This document shows, piece after piece, positions 36,534 through 44,890 of a stretch of DNA of 64,000 bases (within the stretch, counting starts at the first letter, position 1; every line of letters begins with the position of its first letter). The notes under the pieces were generated by a model. The model had not been told where the DNA came from. It was given only the letters and a program-made list of their open reading frames with translations, and did no database searches. The stretch comes from [Eubacterium] saphenum. Lineage in GTDB: Bacteria; Bacillota; Clostridia; Peptostreptococcales; Anaerovoracaceae. The stretch is from assembly GCA_004555725.1 (NCBI GenBank), contig SFHC01000003.1, positions 100,977 through 164,976 of the forward strand, in the 5' to 3' direction. The position numbers were made by a program, and so were the translations under genes.

Positions 36534-37031
36534 ATGGAAAAAATATTAATTGGAAAGATTACAAGCGCGGCAGGTCTGAAGGGCGAGATGCGTGTGTACA
36601 GTTATGCGTCGTCGCCGGACCGTTTCCGGACTCTTTCGCGCATCTGGATTGATGATGCGGAATATGCGCTCGTGCGTGCGCGGACGCAGAAGAATATGGC
36701 AGTGCTTCTGGTTGACGGAATCAATGACAGAGATGCAGCGGAGCGGATGCGCGGGCGCAGTGTGTATATGTCGGACGACGATCTGGAGGAACTGGAAGAG
36801 GGCAGCTACTACATCCGCGATCTGATCGGCCTCTCTGTAATTGATGATGATACATCAGAATCGATCGGCAGTGTGAAGGACATTCTCACAGACCGCCCGC
36901 AGGACATTTATGTGGTTTCACGTCCGGACGGGAAAGAGGCGATGATCCCGGGAGTCCGCTCGTTTATTCGCAGAGTAGATCTTCAGGAAGGATGCATCTA
37001 CGTGCATCTGATCGATGGAATGCTTGATTAA
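36534..37031 (+). CDS. rimM: 16S rRNA processing factor RimM
   Basis: The 165-residue protein has the RimM N-terminal barrel (GKITSAAGLKGEMRVYS) and a C-terminal PRC-barrel (YYIRDLIGLSVIDDDTSESIGSVKDI) that touches ribosomal protein S19 during 30S maturation. ATG 36534 is chosen because the family begins here; AGGA lies ten bases before it. Confidence 0.93.
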   Translation: MEKILIGKITSAAGLKGEMRVYSYASSPDRFRTLSRIWIDDAEYALVRARTQKNMAVLLVDGINDRDAAERMRGRSVYMSDDDLEELEEGSYYIRDLIGLSVIDDDTSESIGSVKDILTDRPQDIYVVSRPDGKEAMIPGVRSFIRRVDLQEGCIYVHLIDGMLD

Positions 37032-37088
37032 TTGAGGCTATCGCCAATCGCAATTAAACGATATATGACAAAAGGAAGACGCAGCAAG

Positions 37089-37841
37089 ATGAAATTCAAT
37101 ATCTTAACCTTGTTTCCGGATATGTTTTCCGCAGTCAACACGAGCATGGTCGGAAGGGCCGCAAAAAAGGGACTGATCGACTTTAATGTCGTCAATATCC
37201 GGGATTTCAGTACAGATAAACATAAGAAAACAGACGATATGCCTTTTGGAGGCGGCCAGGGCATGCTCCTGATGGCGCAGCCTCTGTGGGGCGCGATGGA
37301 ATCGGTGCAGGCACAGTCCAAGCGTGTGATTTATATGTCACCGCGCGGAAAGCTGATGGATCAGGAACTGATCGAGAATCTGGCACAGGAAGACGAGCTG
37401 GTTATTCTCTGCGGCCATTATGAAGGGGTGGATCAGCGCGTGCTGGATATCTGGAACTGTGAGGAAGTCTCCATCGGGGATTATGTGCTGACCGGCGGCG
37501 AGCTCGCGTCTATGGTGATGATCGACGCTGTCGCGCGAATGATTCCGGGCGTGCTGGCGAGCCGCGAGGCAGCCGTGGACGAGTCCGTGTATTCCGGGCT
37601 TCTGGAGTATCCGCAGTACACGCAGCCGCGTTCTTTTCAGGGACACGATGTGCCGGAAGTTCTGCTCAGCGGGAACCATGAGCGGATCCGTCTGTGGAAG
37701 CTGGAACAGTCTCTCAGGCTGACCAGGGACAGGAGGCCGGATCTTCTGCGTGCGTTCCTGGAGAAAGCAGACGGTTTAAGCAAGGCCGAGCGGAAAATCG
37801 TGGATCGCGTTCTGTCCGAGCCTGCAGAGGGAAGAAAATAA
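37089..37841 (+). CDS. trmD: tRNA (guanine-37-N1)-methyltransferase
   Basis: The 250-residue SPOUT methyltransferase uses S-adenosylmethionine to methylate G37 next to the anticodon, preventing frameshifts. It shows the start MKFNILTLFPDMF, PFGGGQGMLL, the knot residues CGHYEGVDQRV and SIGDYVLTGGELA. ATG 37089 is the family start; an in-frame ATG 57 bases earlier abuts rimM and is not supported. Confidence 0.96.
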   Translation: MKFNILTLFPDMFSAVNTSMVGRAAKKGLIDFNVVNIRDFSTDKHKKTDDMPFGGGQGMLLMAQPLWGAMESVQAQSKRVIYMSPRGKLMDQELIENLAQEDELVILCGHYEGVDQRVLDIWNCEEVSIGDYVLTGGELASMVMIDAVARMIPGVLASREAAVDESVYSGLLEYPQYTQPRSFQGHDVPEVLLSGNHERIRLWKLEQSLRLTRDRRPDLLRAFLEKADGLSKAERKIVDRVLSEPAEGRK

Positions 37842-37910
37842 GAATTTCGTGGAAAAACCCCGTTTATTGTTGTAAAATGGAGTATAAGAGGAAAAATTGG
37901 GAGGGCATGG

Positions 37911-38894
37911 ATGAAGAAAAAGAAACGATTTACCAAACATCCGATCCTTCTGCTTTGGATATTCCTTTTCATTTTATTATGCGTGATCATTTATGCGATT
38001 CCGTCGCTGACCGGAGCGCTCAGGTCTACGTACACGGTGAAATACGGAAGTCTGGCCGTGCAGGACGCGGGCACCGGATACCTGGTCAGAAATGAACGAG
38101 TGTACAGAGCGCAGTCCGGAGGGACGGAAAACCGCTATATACAGAATGGGACGCTGGTCCGGAAGGGCGTTAAAGTCATGGAAGTGAACGGCAGCAATTC
38201 CGGAGAACACAGTCAGACCTACAAGGATCTCATGGAGAGACTGGACGGTCGGGGCGTATTTTCATCCTATGCGACCAAAAACGAGGGTGTGGTGACATAC
38301 AGCGCGGATGGATATGAATACCAGCTGACCCCGGAGAACATGAAAAGGCGTTCACGGAACTGGTACGAGTCGCTGTCCAATAATACGGTCGTGCAGCTGA
38401 AGAGAAACCGCGTCAAGAAGAATGAACCGGTGTTCAAAGTTGCCGACAGAAGCAAGTGGTACATCGTCATGTTCCTTGATTCTTCTCACGCGAGCCGTTA
38501 TCAGGACGGGGAACAGCTGAGAATCCGGCTGGATAAGGCAAAGACAATCTATGGATACGTGGATTCGATCAGCAAGACGGGAGGTTCTGCCCGCCTGATT
38601 ATCTCCACGGACTATTACTACGCAAAGTTTGCTTCAGAGCGGGCCGCGCAGGTGACGGTCACTATGTCCGAGACAGACGGTCTGATTATTCCTAATGAGA
38701 GCATCACTGTCAAAAAGGGGCAGAAGGGCGTCTACGTCCGTCAGAAGACAGGACGCTACGCGTTTACGCCGATTAAAGTTCTGGCAACAGACGGGAAAAG
38801 TTCGGCAGTTGCGCAGTCGAGTTACGTAGACGAGAACGGAAAATACGTAAATACCGTAGAAAACTATGATCAGATTCTGCGGCATGGAAAATAG
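37911..38894 (+). CDS. HlyD-like membrane-anchored protein of the sepF cluster
   Basis: The 327-residue protein has a basic N-terminus, one membrane helix (about 11-32) and an extracytoplasmic domain with HlyD-type barrel-sandwich segments (GTGYLVRNE, GLIIPNESITVKKGQKGVYV). Proteins of this type are commonly encoded just upstream of yggS-sepF in Clostridia and are annotated as HlyD-family adaptors, but no transporter lies nearby, so a structural or wall-related role in division is more likely. Its last bases are followed closely by yggS. Confidence 0.8.
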   Translation: MKKKKRFTKHPILLLWIFLFILLCVIIYAIPSLTGALRSTYTVKYGSLAVQDAGTGYLVRNERVYRAQSGGTENRYIQNGTLVRKGVKVMEVNGSNSGEHSQTYKDLMERLDGRGVFSSYATKNEGVVTYSADGYEYQLTPENMKRRSRNWYESLSNNTVVQLKRNRVKKNEPVFKVADRSKWYIVMFLDSSHASRYQDGEQLRIRLDKAKTIYGYVDSISKTGGSARLIISTDYYYAKFASERAAQVTVTMSETDGLIIPNESITVKKGQKGVYVRQKTGRYAFTPIKVLATDGKSSAVAQSSYVDENGKYVNTVENYDQILRHGK

Positions 38895-38919
38895 AAATGA
38901 GAAAAGAGGTCTTTACCAG

Positions 38920-39627
38920 ATGTCTATTCAGACAAATATTGAAGAAGTACGCAGCAATATCGCCAGAGCAGCAGAAAAATCCGGCAGAAAACCAGAAGAT
39001 ATTACACTGGTTGCTGTGACTAAGCTGCATGAAGCGGATGAAATGAATGAGGCTATCGATGCAGGAGTGACGGACATCGGAGAAAATAAAGTGCAGGAAG
39101 TTCTCAGAAAATATGAGGATGTCAAGCCGGTGCGCTGGCATCTGATCGGTCATCTGCAGACCAATAAAGTCCGTCAGATCATTGATAAAGTCTGTCTGAT
39201 TCACTCCGTTGACAGTTTTCATCTTGCAAAAGAGATCGAAAAGCGCGCGGCGCAGCACGATATGACCTGCAGGATTCTGATTCAGGTAAATACCGCGCAT
39301 GAAGACAGCAAGTTCGGCGTTTCAGAAACAGAAGCGGATGGACTGATCGAAGAGATTGCGGAAAACTGTCCGCATATTAAAGTCTGCGGACTGATGTGCA
39401 TCGCTCCGTATGAGGCTGATCCGGAGGACTGCCGTCCGGTGTTCCGCAAGGCAAAGGCCATTTACGACCGATGGGACGCAAAAGAACATACAGACCGTGT
39501 TGATTTTCAGTATCTGTCCATGGGAATGACAAATGACTATGAAACAGCCATTGAGGAAGGGTCCAACATGGTGCGAGTAGGTACCGCTATTTTTGGTAAG
39601 AGAGATTACCGCAGTGAGGAAAAATAA
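38920..39627 (+). CDS. PLP homeostasis protein YggS/YlmE
   Basis: The 235-residue protein binds pyridoxal phosphate through the Lys of VAVTKLHE near residue 36 and shows the family words IGENKVQEV, WHLIGHLQTNK and YLSMGMTNDYETAIEEGSNMVRVGTAIFG. It buffers PLP rather than catalysing a known reaction. ATG 38920 follows AAGAGG. It lies 11 bases before sepF. Confidence 0.94.
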   Translation: MSIQTNIEEVRSNIARAAEKSGRKPEDITLVAVTKLHEADEMNEAIDAGVTDIGENKVQEVLRKYEDVKPVRWHLIGHLQTNKVRQIIDKVCLIHSVDSFHLAKEIEKRAAQHDMTCRILIQVNTAHEDSKFGVSETEADGLIEEIAENCPHIKVCGLMCIAPYEADPEDCRPVFRKAKAIYDRWDAKEHTDRVDFQYLSMGMTNDYETAIEEGSNMVRVGTAIFGKRDYRSEEK

Positions 39628-39638
39628 GGAGGATTAAC

Positions 39639-40142
39639 ATGAGCTTAGGGGATTCGATGAAGAAGTTGATCGGAATTGAAGAGTACGATGACGACGATGA
39701 AATCACGGACGCAGAAATCGATGCCGAAAAGGAAAAAATGGAGAAACAGGAAGTAAGATCGACAACGATCGCTGATCGTCCGCGCGCGGCGGCAGCGCCT
39801 TCCAAGACGGAACGTCGATTCTCCATGACCAATTCCGGCGAATTCAAACTGATCCTGATCGAGCCGAAGACATTCGATGAGTGTCCGAAACTGGTAGACA
39901 GCCTGAAGGGCAGAAGACCGATCATTATCAACCTGGAAAAGCTGGAAACGGAAGTCGCAAGAAAAATCTTTGATTTCCTCAGCGGAGCAACTTATGCGCT
40001 GAACGGCAATGTTCAGAAGGTCGCTAATAATATCTTTATCTTTGCGCCGGAGAATGTAGATATTGCCGGCGGTCAGATTTCGGAAAACGGCAATTTCGAT
40101 TTCGGAGCAGAGGAAAAGAGAGACGACAATCCTTGGAGGTAA
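39639..40142 (+). CDS. sepF: Cell-division protein SepF
   Basis: The 167-residue protein has the N-terminal membrane-binding helix (SLGDSMKKLIGI), an acidic linker and the SepF domain (LILIEPKTFDECPKLVDSLKGRRPIIINLEKLE) that bundles FtsZ filaments and ties them to the membrane. AGGAGG lies before its ATG. Confidence 0.95.
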   Translation: MSLGDSMKKLIGIEEYDDDDEITDAEIDAEKEKMEKQEVRSTTIADRPRAAAAPSKTERRFSMTNSGEFKLILIEPKTFDECPKLVDSLKGRRPIIINLEKLETEVARKIFDFLSGATYALNGNVQKVANNIFIFAPENVDIAGGQISENGNFDFGAEEKRDDNPWR

Positions 40143-40146
40143 TGCC

Positions 40147-40443
40147 GTGAGATTGTACTTTATTCTGGTGACAGCGGTTCGCCTGTTTTGTGAAATCCTG
40201 ATCTGGGCGATGATTATTCAGGCTGTGCTGAGCTGGTTCGTCCGGGATATGCATTCCGGACTCGCGTCAGTCTATTCATTTCTGGTGCGATTCACAGAAC
40301 CGTTCGTAGCGCCATGCAGAAAACTGCTGTACCGCCTGAACATCAACACGGGGATTTTTGATTTTTCACTGATGGTCGCATTTCTGTTTATTGAAATCAT
40401 CGAACGAGTGGCAATCCGCCTGATTGGTGTGATTCTGCTCTAG
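40147..40443 (+). CDS. YggT-family membrane protein
   Basis: The 98-residue protein has two hydrophobic hairpins typical of YggT (VRLFCEILIWAMIIQAVLSWF and the later DFSLMVAFLFIEIIERV). Its role is linked to division-site or stress functions by context. GTG 40147 follows GGAGG by seven bases; the longer frame beginning inside sepF is not supported. Confidence 0.9.
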   Translation: MRLYFILVTAVRLFCEILIWAMIIQAVLSWFVRDMHSGLASVYSFLVRFTEPFVAPCRKLLYRLNINTGIFDFSLMVAFLFIEIIERVAIRLIGVILL

Positions 40444-40465
40444 CAAGTGAAAGAAAGGATGCGGA

Positions 40466-41560
40466 ATGGTTACACCTAAAGATATTCAGATCAAGCAGTT
40501 CGGCTATTCCATGCGTGGATACAACAAGCGTGAAGTCGACGAGTTTCTGGACGCAATTACGATCGATTATCAGAATGTACTTGAAGAAAAAGCACGTCTG
40601 GAGCAGGAAAACAAGGATCTGCAGTCCAGGCTGCAGGAATCCCAGAAAAATGAGCATTCAGTCATGAATACGCTGGAGCAGGCTAAGCGCCTGATGAGCG
40701 ATATTTCCGAGAGCGCGGAGAAGAGGGCAGAAGTCATCATCAAGAATGCCCATCTTGACGCGCAGACGATCACCAGGAATGCAAAAGACTCGGTTGCAAC
40801 ATACACAGAGCAGAGCGAGCAGATGAAAAACAAGCTCGCCGGTTTCCGCGCCCGCTTCAAGCAGTTCATGAATGATGAGATGGGACGGATGGATTCGACT
40901 GTTGAAGAACTTTTTGCCGATCTCGGCGAGATCGTGCCGGATATGGATGAGCTGGACCGGCAGAATACAGAAAACTACAGCCGGATGGATGCAGAAAGAA
41001 CAGCGCGCGCGGAAGAACGCTCGCATACTTCCAACAGGCCGCAGACGCGCAGGGCGCCTTCCCGTGAAGCTATGGAGGAAACGAGAGTCTTCTCTATACC
41101 GGATGAGAAAACACCTTCTCCGGAGGTATCTGCTTCAGGTTCGGACCGCAGATCGGATGGATCAGAACACACGATGGTGTTTGGAAGGGATGAGCTGAAG
41201 AAGGCTGCAGACCGCACTCCGGATACCGAGGTGAGAAATAATTCCTACGAGAAGTACAGTCTGGAAGATCTGTTTAAGGACTCCGGGTCAGAGAAATCCG
41301 GGAACACAGATCAGACGATGGTCTTTTCTAAGGAAAAGATCACCGATGAATTCGGATCGGAAGATCAGGCTGCGGAGGGACTGAATGCGGGATCGGACCG
41401 CGCGGCATCCAATGAGCCGGATACGTCATGGCTGAAGGACGCTCCGGAAGAAGAGCGCATGAATCCGGCGCCGGCAGGCGGACGGCGTGTGTTCGACGGA
41501 AAAGGTGAAACCGTAGTCATGGATAAGAATGATTTTCTGAAGGAATTCGATAAACATTGA
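40466..41560 (+). CDS. divIVA: DivIVA-family protein with long acidic C-terminal region
   Basis: The 364-residue protein opens with the DivIVA lipid-binding domain (TPKDIQIKQFGYSMRGYNKREVDEFLDAI) and a long coiled coil to about residue 150. The remainder (about 160-364) is low-complexity, rich in Glu, Ser, Arg and Asp, and contains three near copies of a TMVF(G/S)-type motif (HTMVFGRDEL, QTMVFSKEKI, ETVVMDKNDF). DivIVA marks curved membrane at poles and septa. The tail is longer than in Bacillus DivIVA and may be a phosphorylation or docking region. Confidence 0.9.
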   Translation: MVTPKDIQIKQFGYSMRGYNKREVDEFLDAITIDYQNVLEEKARLEQENKDLQSRLQESQKNEHSVMNTLEQAKRLMSDISESAEKRAEVIIKNAHLDAQTITRNAKDSVATYTEQSEQMKNKLAGFRARFKQFMNDEMGRMDSTVEELFADLGEIVPDMDELDRQNTENYSRMDAERTARAEERSHTSNRPQTRRAPSREAMEETRVFSIPDEKTPSPEVSASGSDRRSDGSEHTMVFGRDELKKAADRTPDTEVRNNSYEKYSLEDLFKDSGSEKSGNTDQTMVFSKEKITDEFGSEDQAAEGLNAGSDRAASNEPDTSWLKDAPEEERMNPAPAGGRRVFDGKGETVVMDKNDFLKEFDKH

Positions 41561-41601
41561 TATAAACACGGATCAGACAGAACACCAGCGTAAAAACAGT
41601 G

Positions 41602-41642
41602 CGGCGGACGGGCATCAGACAGCGGAACCGTCCGCCGTTTAC
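41602..41642 (+). terminator. Intrinsic terminator after divIVA
   Basis: CGGCGGACGG pairs with CCGTCCGCCG and TTTA follows. It closes the sepF-divIVA transcript before lspA. Confidence 0.7.
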
Positions 41643-41686
41643 GCGTATTCATGGGTTGAAATGAAAGAAACAGGTTAGATATACAT

Positions 41687-42157
41687 ATGAGTTATTTTTT
41701 AGTTGCAGTACTTATGTTTGCACTGGATCAGGGAACCAAGGTTCTGGTCCGGTCCAGGATGCTGCCCGGGGATCAGTTCTCCGTTATCAACGGGCTCCTG
41801 TCCATCCATTACATTCAGAATCCGGGTGCGGCCTTTGGTATTCTGGCGTCATCCTCACATCTGCTGGAGATGATCCCCGTTGTGGTCATACTTGCCGTAC
41901 TGATCGTTGTGATGATTAATAAGTACATGCATCCGCTCTGTAAATATGCATTGGTTATGATTGCGGTCGGAGGACTGGGAAATCTGGTAGACCGTGTATT
42001 GTACGGGAAAGTAACCGACATGATCAGTCTGAGTTTTTTCCCTCCGATTTTCAATGTCGCGGATATTGCCATTACGCTCGGATGCGTGATGATCGCCGTG
42101 TATGTACTGTTCGGCGAGCGCTTGAAAACGCCGCACAAAAACAGGAGATCGAGATAA
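41687..42157 (+). CDS. lspA: Lipoprotein signal peptidase
   Basis: The 156-residue membrane protease (signal peptidase II) cuts signal peptides from lipoproteins such as PotD. It has four hydrophobic segments and the two catalytic Asp regions, GGLGNLVDRV and NVADIAITLG, plus YIQNPGAAFG. Its stop codon touches the start of the pseudouridine synthase gene. Confidence 0.94.
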   Translation: MSYFLVAVLMFALDQGTKVLVRSRMLPGDQFSVINGLLSIHYIQNPGAAFGILASSSHLLEMIPVVVILAVLIVVMINKYMHPLCKYALVMIAVGGLGNLVDRVLYGKVTDMISLSFFPPIFNVADIAITLGCVMIAVYVLFGERLKTPHKNRRSR

Positions 42158-43114
42158 ATGATGAAGGAAGTAAGATTTACCGTAACGGCGGAAGAATCCG
42201 GAAAAAGACTGGATAAAGTGATTGCCGGCCGCCTGGAATCCTATTCCCGTTCCCAGGTCAGAAAACTTTTTGAACTGGGAAATGTGTATGTCGACCGGAA
42301 GGATGTCAGCGCCGGAAAACAGAAAGTTGCTGAAGGCATGCAGATCTACCTGAGGATTCCTCAGCAGGAACATCTGGAAATCCGGCCGGAAAACATTCCT
42401 CTGGACATCGTTTACGAAGATGAGGATGTGATGGTGATCAATAAGAGGCGGGGAATGGTCGTCCATCCCGCTCCTGGAAATTACAGCGGCACACTGGTGA
42501 ACGCGCTTCTGTATTACCCGGGAAAGGAACATCTTTCAGACATCAATGGTGAGGTGCGCCCGGGAATTGTTCACCGGATCGATAAGGACACCAGCGGTCT
42601 TCTTATGATCGCAAAAAACAACGCGGTGCATAAGAGCCTGGCCGATCAGCTGTATGTTCACTCCATCAAACGCCAGTATATCGCGCTGGTGCAGGATAAT
42701 ATCAAAGAAGACGACGGTGTGATAGACGCGCCGATCGGACGCGACCGGAAAAACCGCATGAAAAGAAGTGTAAACGGCGAGAATCCAAAGCGGGCCGTGA
42801 CGCATTTTCACGTTCTGGAGCGTTTTGGCTTCTGCACACTGATCGCCTGCCGCCTGGAAACGGGCAGGACCCACCAGATCCGCGTTCACATGGCATCGAT
42901 CAGACACCCTCTGGTCGGCGACCCGATGTACGGATCCCGGAAAACCTGGAAGGGCCAGATGGCGCGCCTGGTCTCGCAGATGAACGGACAGCTGCTCCAC
43001 GCCCAAATCCTCGGATTTCAGCATCCGTCAACCGGGCAGTACATGGAATTCAGCGCCCCGCTGCCGGAAGAGTTTCAGGATGTCCTGAATCATTTGAGAC
43101 ATACAGAAGAATAA
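42158..43114 (+). CDS. 23S rRNA pseudouridine synthase, RluD type
   Basis: The 318-residue enzyme has an N-terminal S4 RNA-binding domain (KRLDKVIAGRLESYSRSQVRKLFELGNVYV) and the RluA/RluD catalytic domain with the Asp in VHRIDKDTSGLLMIAK. The substrate is expected to be helix 69 of 23S rRNA, but RluA-type members differ in target. lspA and this gene are adjacent, a conserved pair. Confidence 0.93.
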   Translation: MMKEVRFTVTAEESGKRLDKVIAGRLESYSRSQVRKLFELGNVYVDRKDVSAGKQKVAEGMQIYLRIPQQEHLEIRPENIPLDIVYEDEDVMVINKRRGMVVHPAPGNYSGTLVNALLYYPGKEHLSDINGEVRPGIVHRIDKDTSGLLMIAKNNAVHKSLADQLYVHSIKRQYIALVQDNIKEDDGVIDAPIGRDRKNRMKRSVNGENPKRAVTHFHVLERFGFCTLIACRLETGRTHQIRVHMASIRHPLVGDPMYGSRKTWKGQMARLVSQMNGQLLHAQILGFQHPSTGQYMEFSAPLPEEFQDVLNHLRHTEE

Positions 43115-43273
43115 ACAGAAAGAAAGCAGACGGAAAAGCGGTACGGACGACAGAGAATGCCGGTAACTGTGCGTGTGTTCATAATCCTGACCGGCCGGTT
43201 TACTGACGATAACGAGTTCATCCTTCCGTCATCCGTATGCTTCTGTGTGAGCGCAGCGGTTCCGTCTGAGACC

Positions 43274-43450
43274 TTATCGCTGCCTGAGCGTCCCCCGGCT
43301 CTCCCTCAGGCCGCCGGAGCTGCGGATCAGAATGGATTCCGCAGGCAGATTCAGAGACCGGATCACAGAAAGACAGTCGCTGCAGATCACGCCGCCTTTA
43401 AAATTTTGATTGTTGTGAATGTTCCCGCACAGGGAACAGAACTCACTCAT
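43274..43450 (-). CDS. Small CxxC-CxxC zinc-finger protein
   Basis: A 58-residue protein begins MSEFCSLCGNIHN and continues GGVICSDCLSVIRSL: two CxxC pairs 15 residues apart, enough for one zinc site. AAAGGAGG lies seven bases before the ATG, a near-perfect ribosome site, which is the main reason to believe the gene. The Cys pattern is loosely like the anti-sigma-G factor Gin/CsfB, but the similarity is too weak to name it. It sits alone on the minus strand behind a structured leader and a 16-base palindrome. Confidence 0.7.
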   Translation of the reverse strand: MSEFCSLCGNIHNNQNFKGGVICSDCLSVIRSLNLPAESILIRSSGGLRESRGTLRQR

Positions 43451-43481
43451 GTTCGTTCCTCCTTTTTTGCGTATAACTGTG

Positions 43482-43606
43482 ACGGGGCGGGTTTTCCCGC
43501 TCCAATCCTGAAAAGCAGCCCTCATCTCGCGTCGGGGCTACGGTTATCGTATCCCGCCTGGTCCGCCCGTTCAAGTGGATTACCACGAATCGGCCGGTTA
43601 ATAACT
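43482..43606 (-). ncRNA. Candidate structured RNA / leader of the small zinc-finger gene
   Basis: Read on the minus strand, the segment offers GTGG-TAAT-CCAC, an AGCCC...GGGCT hairpin followed by GCTTTT, a GCGGG-AAAA-CCCGC hairpin, and a distant ACGGG...CCCGT pairing that encloses the last two. No coding frame is convincing. It reminds me of the raiA-motif RNA of Clostridia, but this is from memory and unverified. It ends about 30 bases before the small gene's start. It may be a separate RNA or a leader. Confidence 0.45.
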
Positions 43607-43651
43607 GCGTCCTGCGTTTTTTTGAGCGGGGATTTTTCCTTGCGCATTTTT

Positions 43652-43667
43652 CTTTTGTCGACAAAAG
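43652..43667. promoter_or_regulatory. 16-bp perfect palindrome
   Basis: CTTTTGTCGACAAAAG is a perfect 16-base palindrome about 45 bases upstream (minus strand) of the structured RNA candidate. Each half contains TGTCGA, one base short of the Spo0A-box consensus TGTCGAA. It is probably a protein-binding site. Confidence 0.5.
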
Positions 43668-43888
43668 TGAAACAGGCAAGGGCAGCGCCGGAATGAGGTC
43701 TCGTCACTTACCCCAAAAATACTGCAAAGTGTATATGAATAAGTACAATAAAATGACGACTTCACAGAAACTCCACGCAGATTTTGACATATTATTAACA
43801 ATTTGGCATAATATATAGAGAAATGGGGTAAAATAGTAAGAGAACAGCAACAGGTTTCATCGATCTGTAAATGGTAGAGGAGATTATT

Positions 43889-44761
43889 ATGTCAGAAGCA
43901 ACACAAGAGAATCGTCTGCAGAATCGTTCCAACGCAAGTGTATTTGTGAATCCGAGTCTGTACGGGGAGTCAGAACGCATGGGCGCGGCGGAAAGTGCAT
44001 CTCTGGCGGCGGAAACGCAGTCCGAAGAGGACATCAACGCTGCGGTTATGGAGATCGCACATTCCCATCCGGAGACCATCCTCACCCGTCAGGAAGGATT
44101 TGATATCCTGATGATGCGATACGATTCTGCAATCCGGGAAGTGAGAACCAAACTGGAGATTCTGAATGACGAGCTGAGTCTTAAGAGAGACTCCAACCCG
44201 ATTTCTTCTATTATCACCAGAAGAAAAAAACCGCAGAGCATCTATGAGAAACTGATCCGCCAGGGAAATGAGATCACGGTTTCTTCTATTGAGGAGAATC
44301 TGAACGACGTGGCGGGCGTGCGTGTGATCTGTCCGTTCCTCGATGATATCTACAAGGTCGCCAAGATGCTGGCTCAGCAGGATGACATTACGCTGATCCA
44401 GGTAAAGGATTATATTAAGCATCCGAAGCCGAACGGATACCGCAGTTTTCATATGATCGTCGAGGTGCCGGTGTTCTTCTCCAATGAGAAACGGCCGATG
44501 CGCGTCGAGGTGCAGATCCGGACGGTTGCCATGGATTACTGGGCAAGTCTGGAACACCGCATGAAGTATAAGAAGGCGCTGCCGATGGAGACGACCGCAG
44601 CGATTTATGACGATCTGAAAAAGTGCGCGGATACGATTGCCGACACCGATGCCAAAATGCTGCAGATTCGCGAGCGCATCAACGTCCTGGAGCGCGAGCA
44701 TAAGGCAACGCGTCCGGATGAACGCAATGAACGCCCGGATACTGCTGTGATGTATAAGTAG
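43889..44761 (+). CDS. GTP pyrophosphokinase, small alarmone synthetase type
   Basis: The 290-residue protein contains the RelA/SpoT synthetase fold: YEKLIRQGNEI, the substrate loop DVAGVRVICPFLDDIY, and KDYIKHPKPNGYRSFHMIVEVPV, then VEVQIRTVAMDYWASLEHRMKYK. There is no hydrolase, TGS or ACT domain, so it is a small synthetase making (p)ppGpp. It is longer than RelQ or RelP (about 210-230) because of roughly 65 extra N-terminal residues. ATG 43889 follows GAGGAG. It stands alone. Confidence 0.9.
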   Translation: MSEATQENRLQNRSNASVFVNPSLYGESERMGAAESASLAAETQSEEDINAAVMEIAHSHPETILTRQEGFDILMMRYDSAIREVRTKLEILNDELSLKRDSNPISSIITRRKKPQSIYEKLIRQGNEITVSSIEENLNDVAGVRVICPFLDDIYKVAKMLAQQDDITLIQVKDYIKHPKPNGYRSFHMIVEVPVFFSNEKRPMRVEVQIRTVAMDYWASLEHRMKYKKALPMETTAAIYDDLKKCADTIADTDAKMLQIRERINVLEREHKATRPDERNERPDTAVMYK

Positions 44762-44810
44762 TTCAGATCCTGCGGATCTGATAAAAACCGCGAGTTTATG
44801 AAACGATATG

Positions 44811-44882
44811 AAAAGCCTGCGTGCAGACTTACCTGAGACGTGAAATTATCGCTCGGGGACAGTCTGGTACGCAGGCTCTTTT
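44811..44882. terminator. Bidirectional terminator
   Basis: AAAAGCCTGCGTGCAGACT pairs with AGTCTGGTACGCAGGCTCTTTT around a 31-base loop. It lies between two converging genes, with A-rich and T-rich flanks suited to stopping transcription both ways. Confidence 0.8.
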
Positions 44883-44890
44883 CGAATCTG

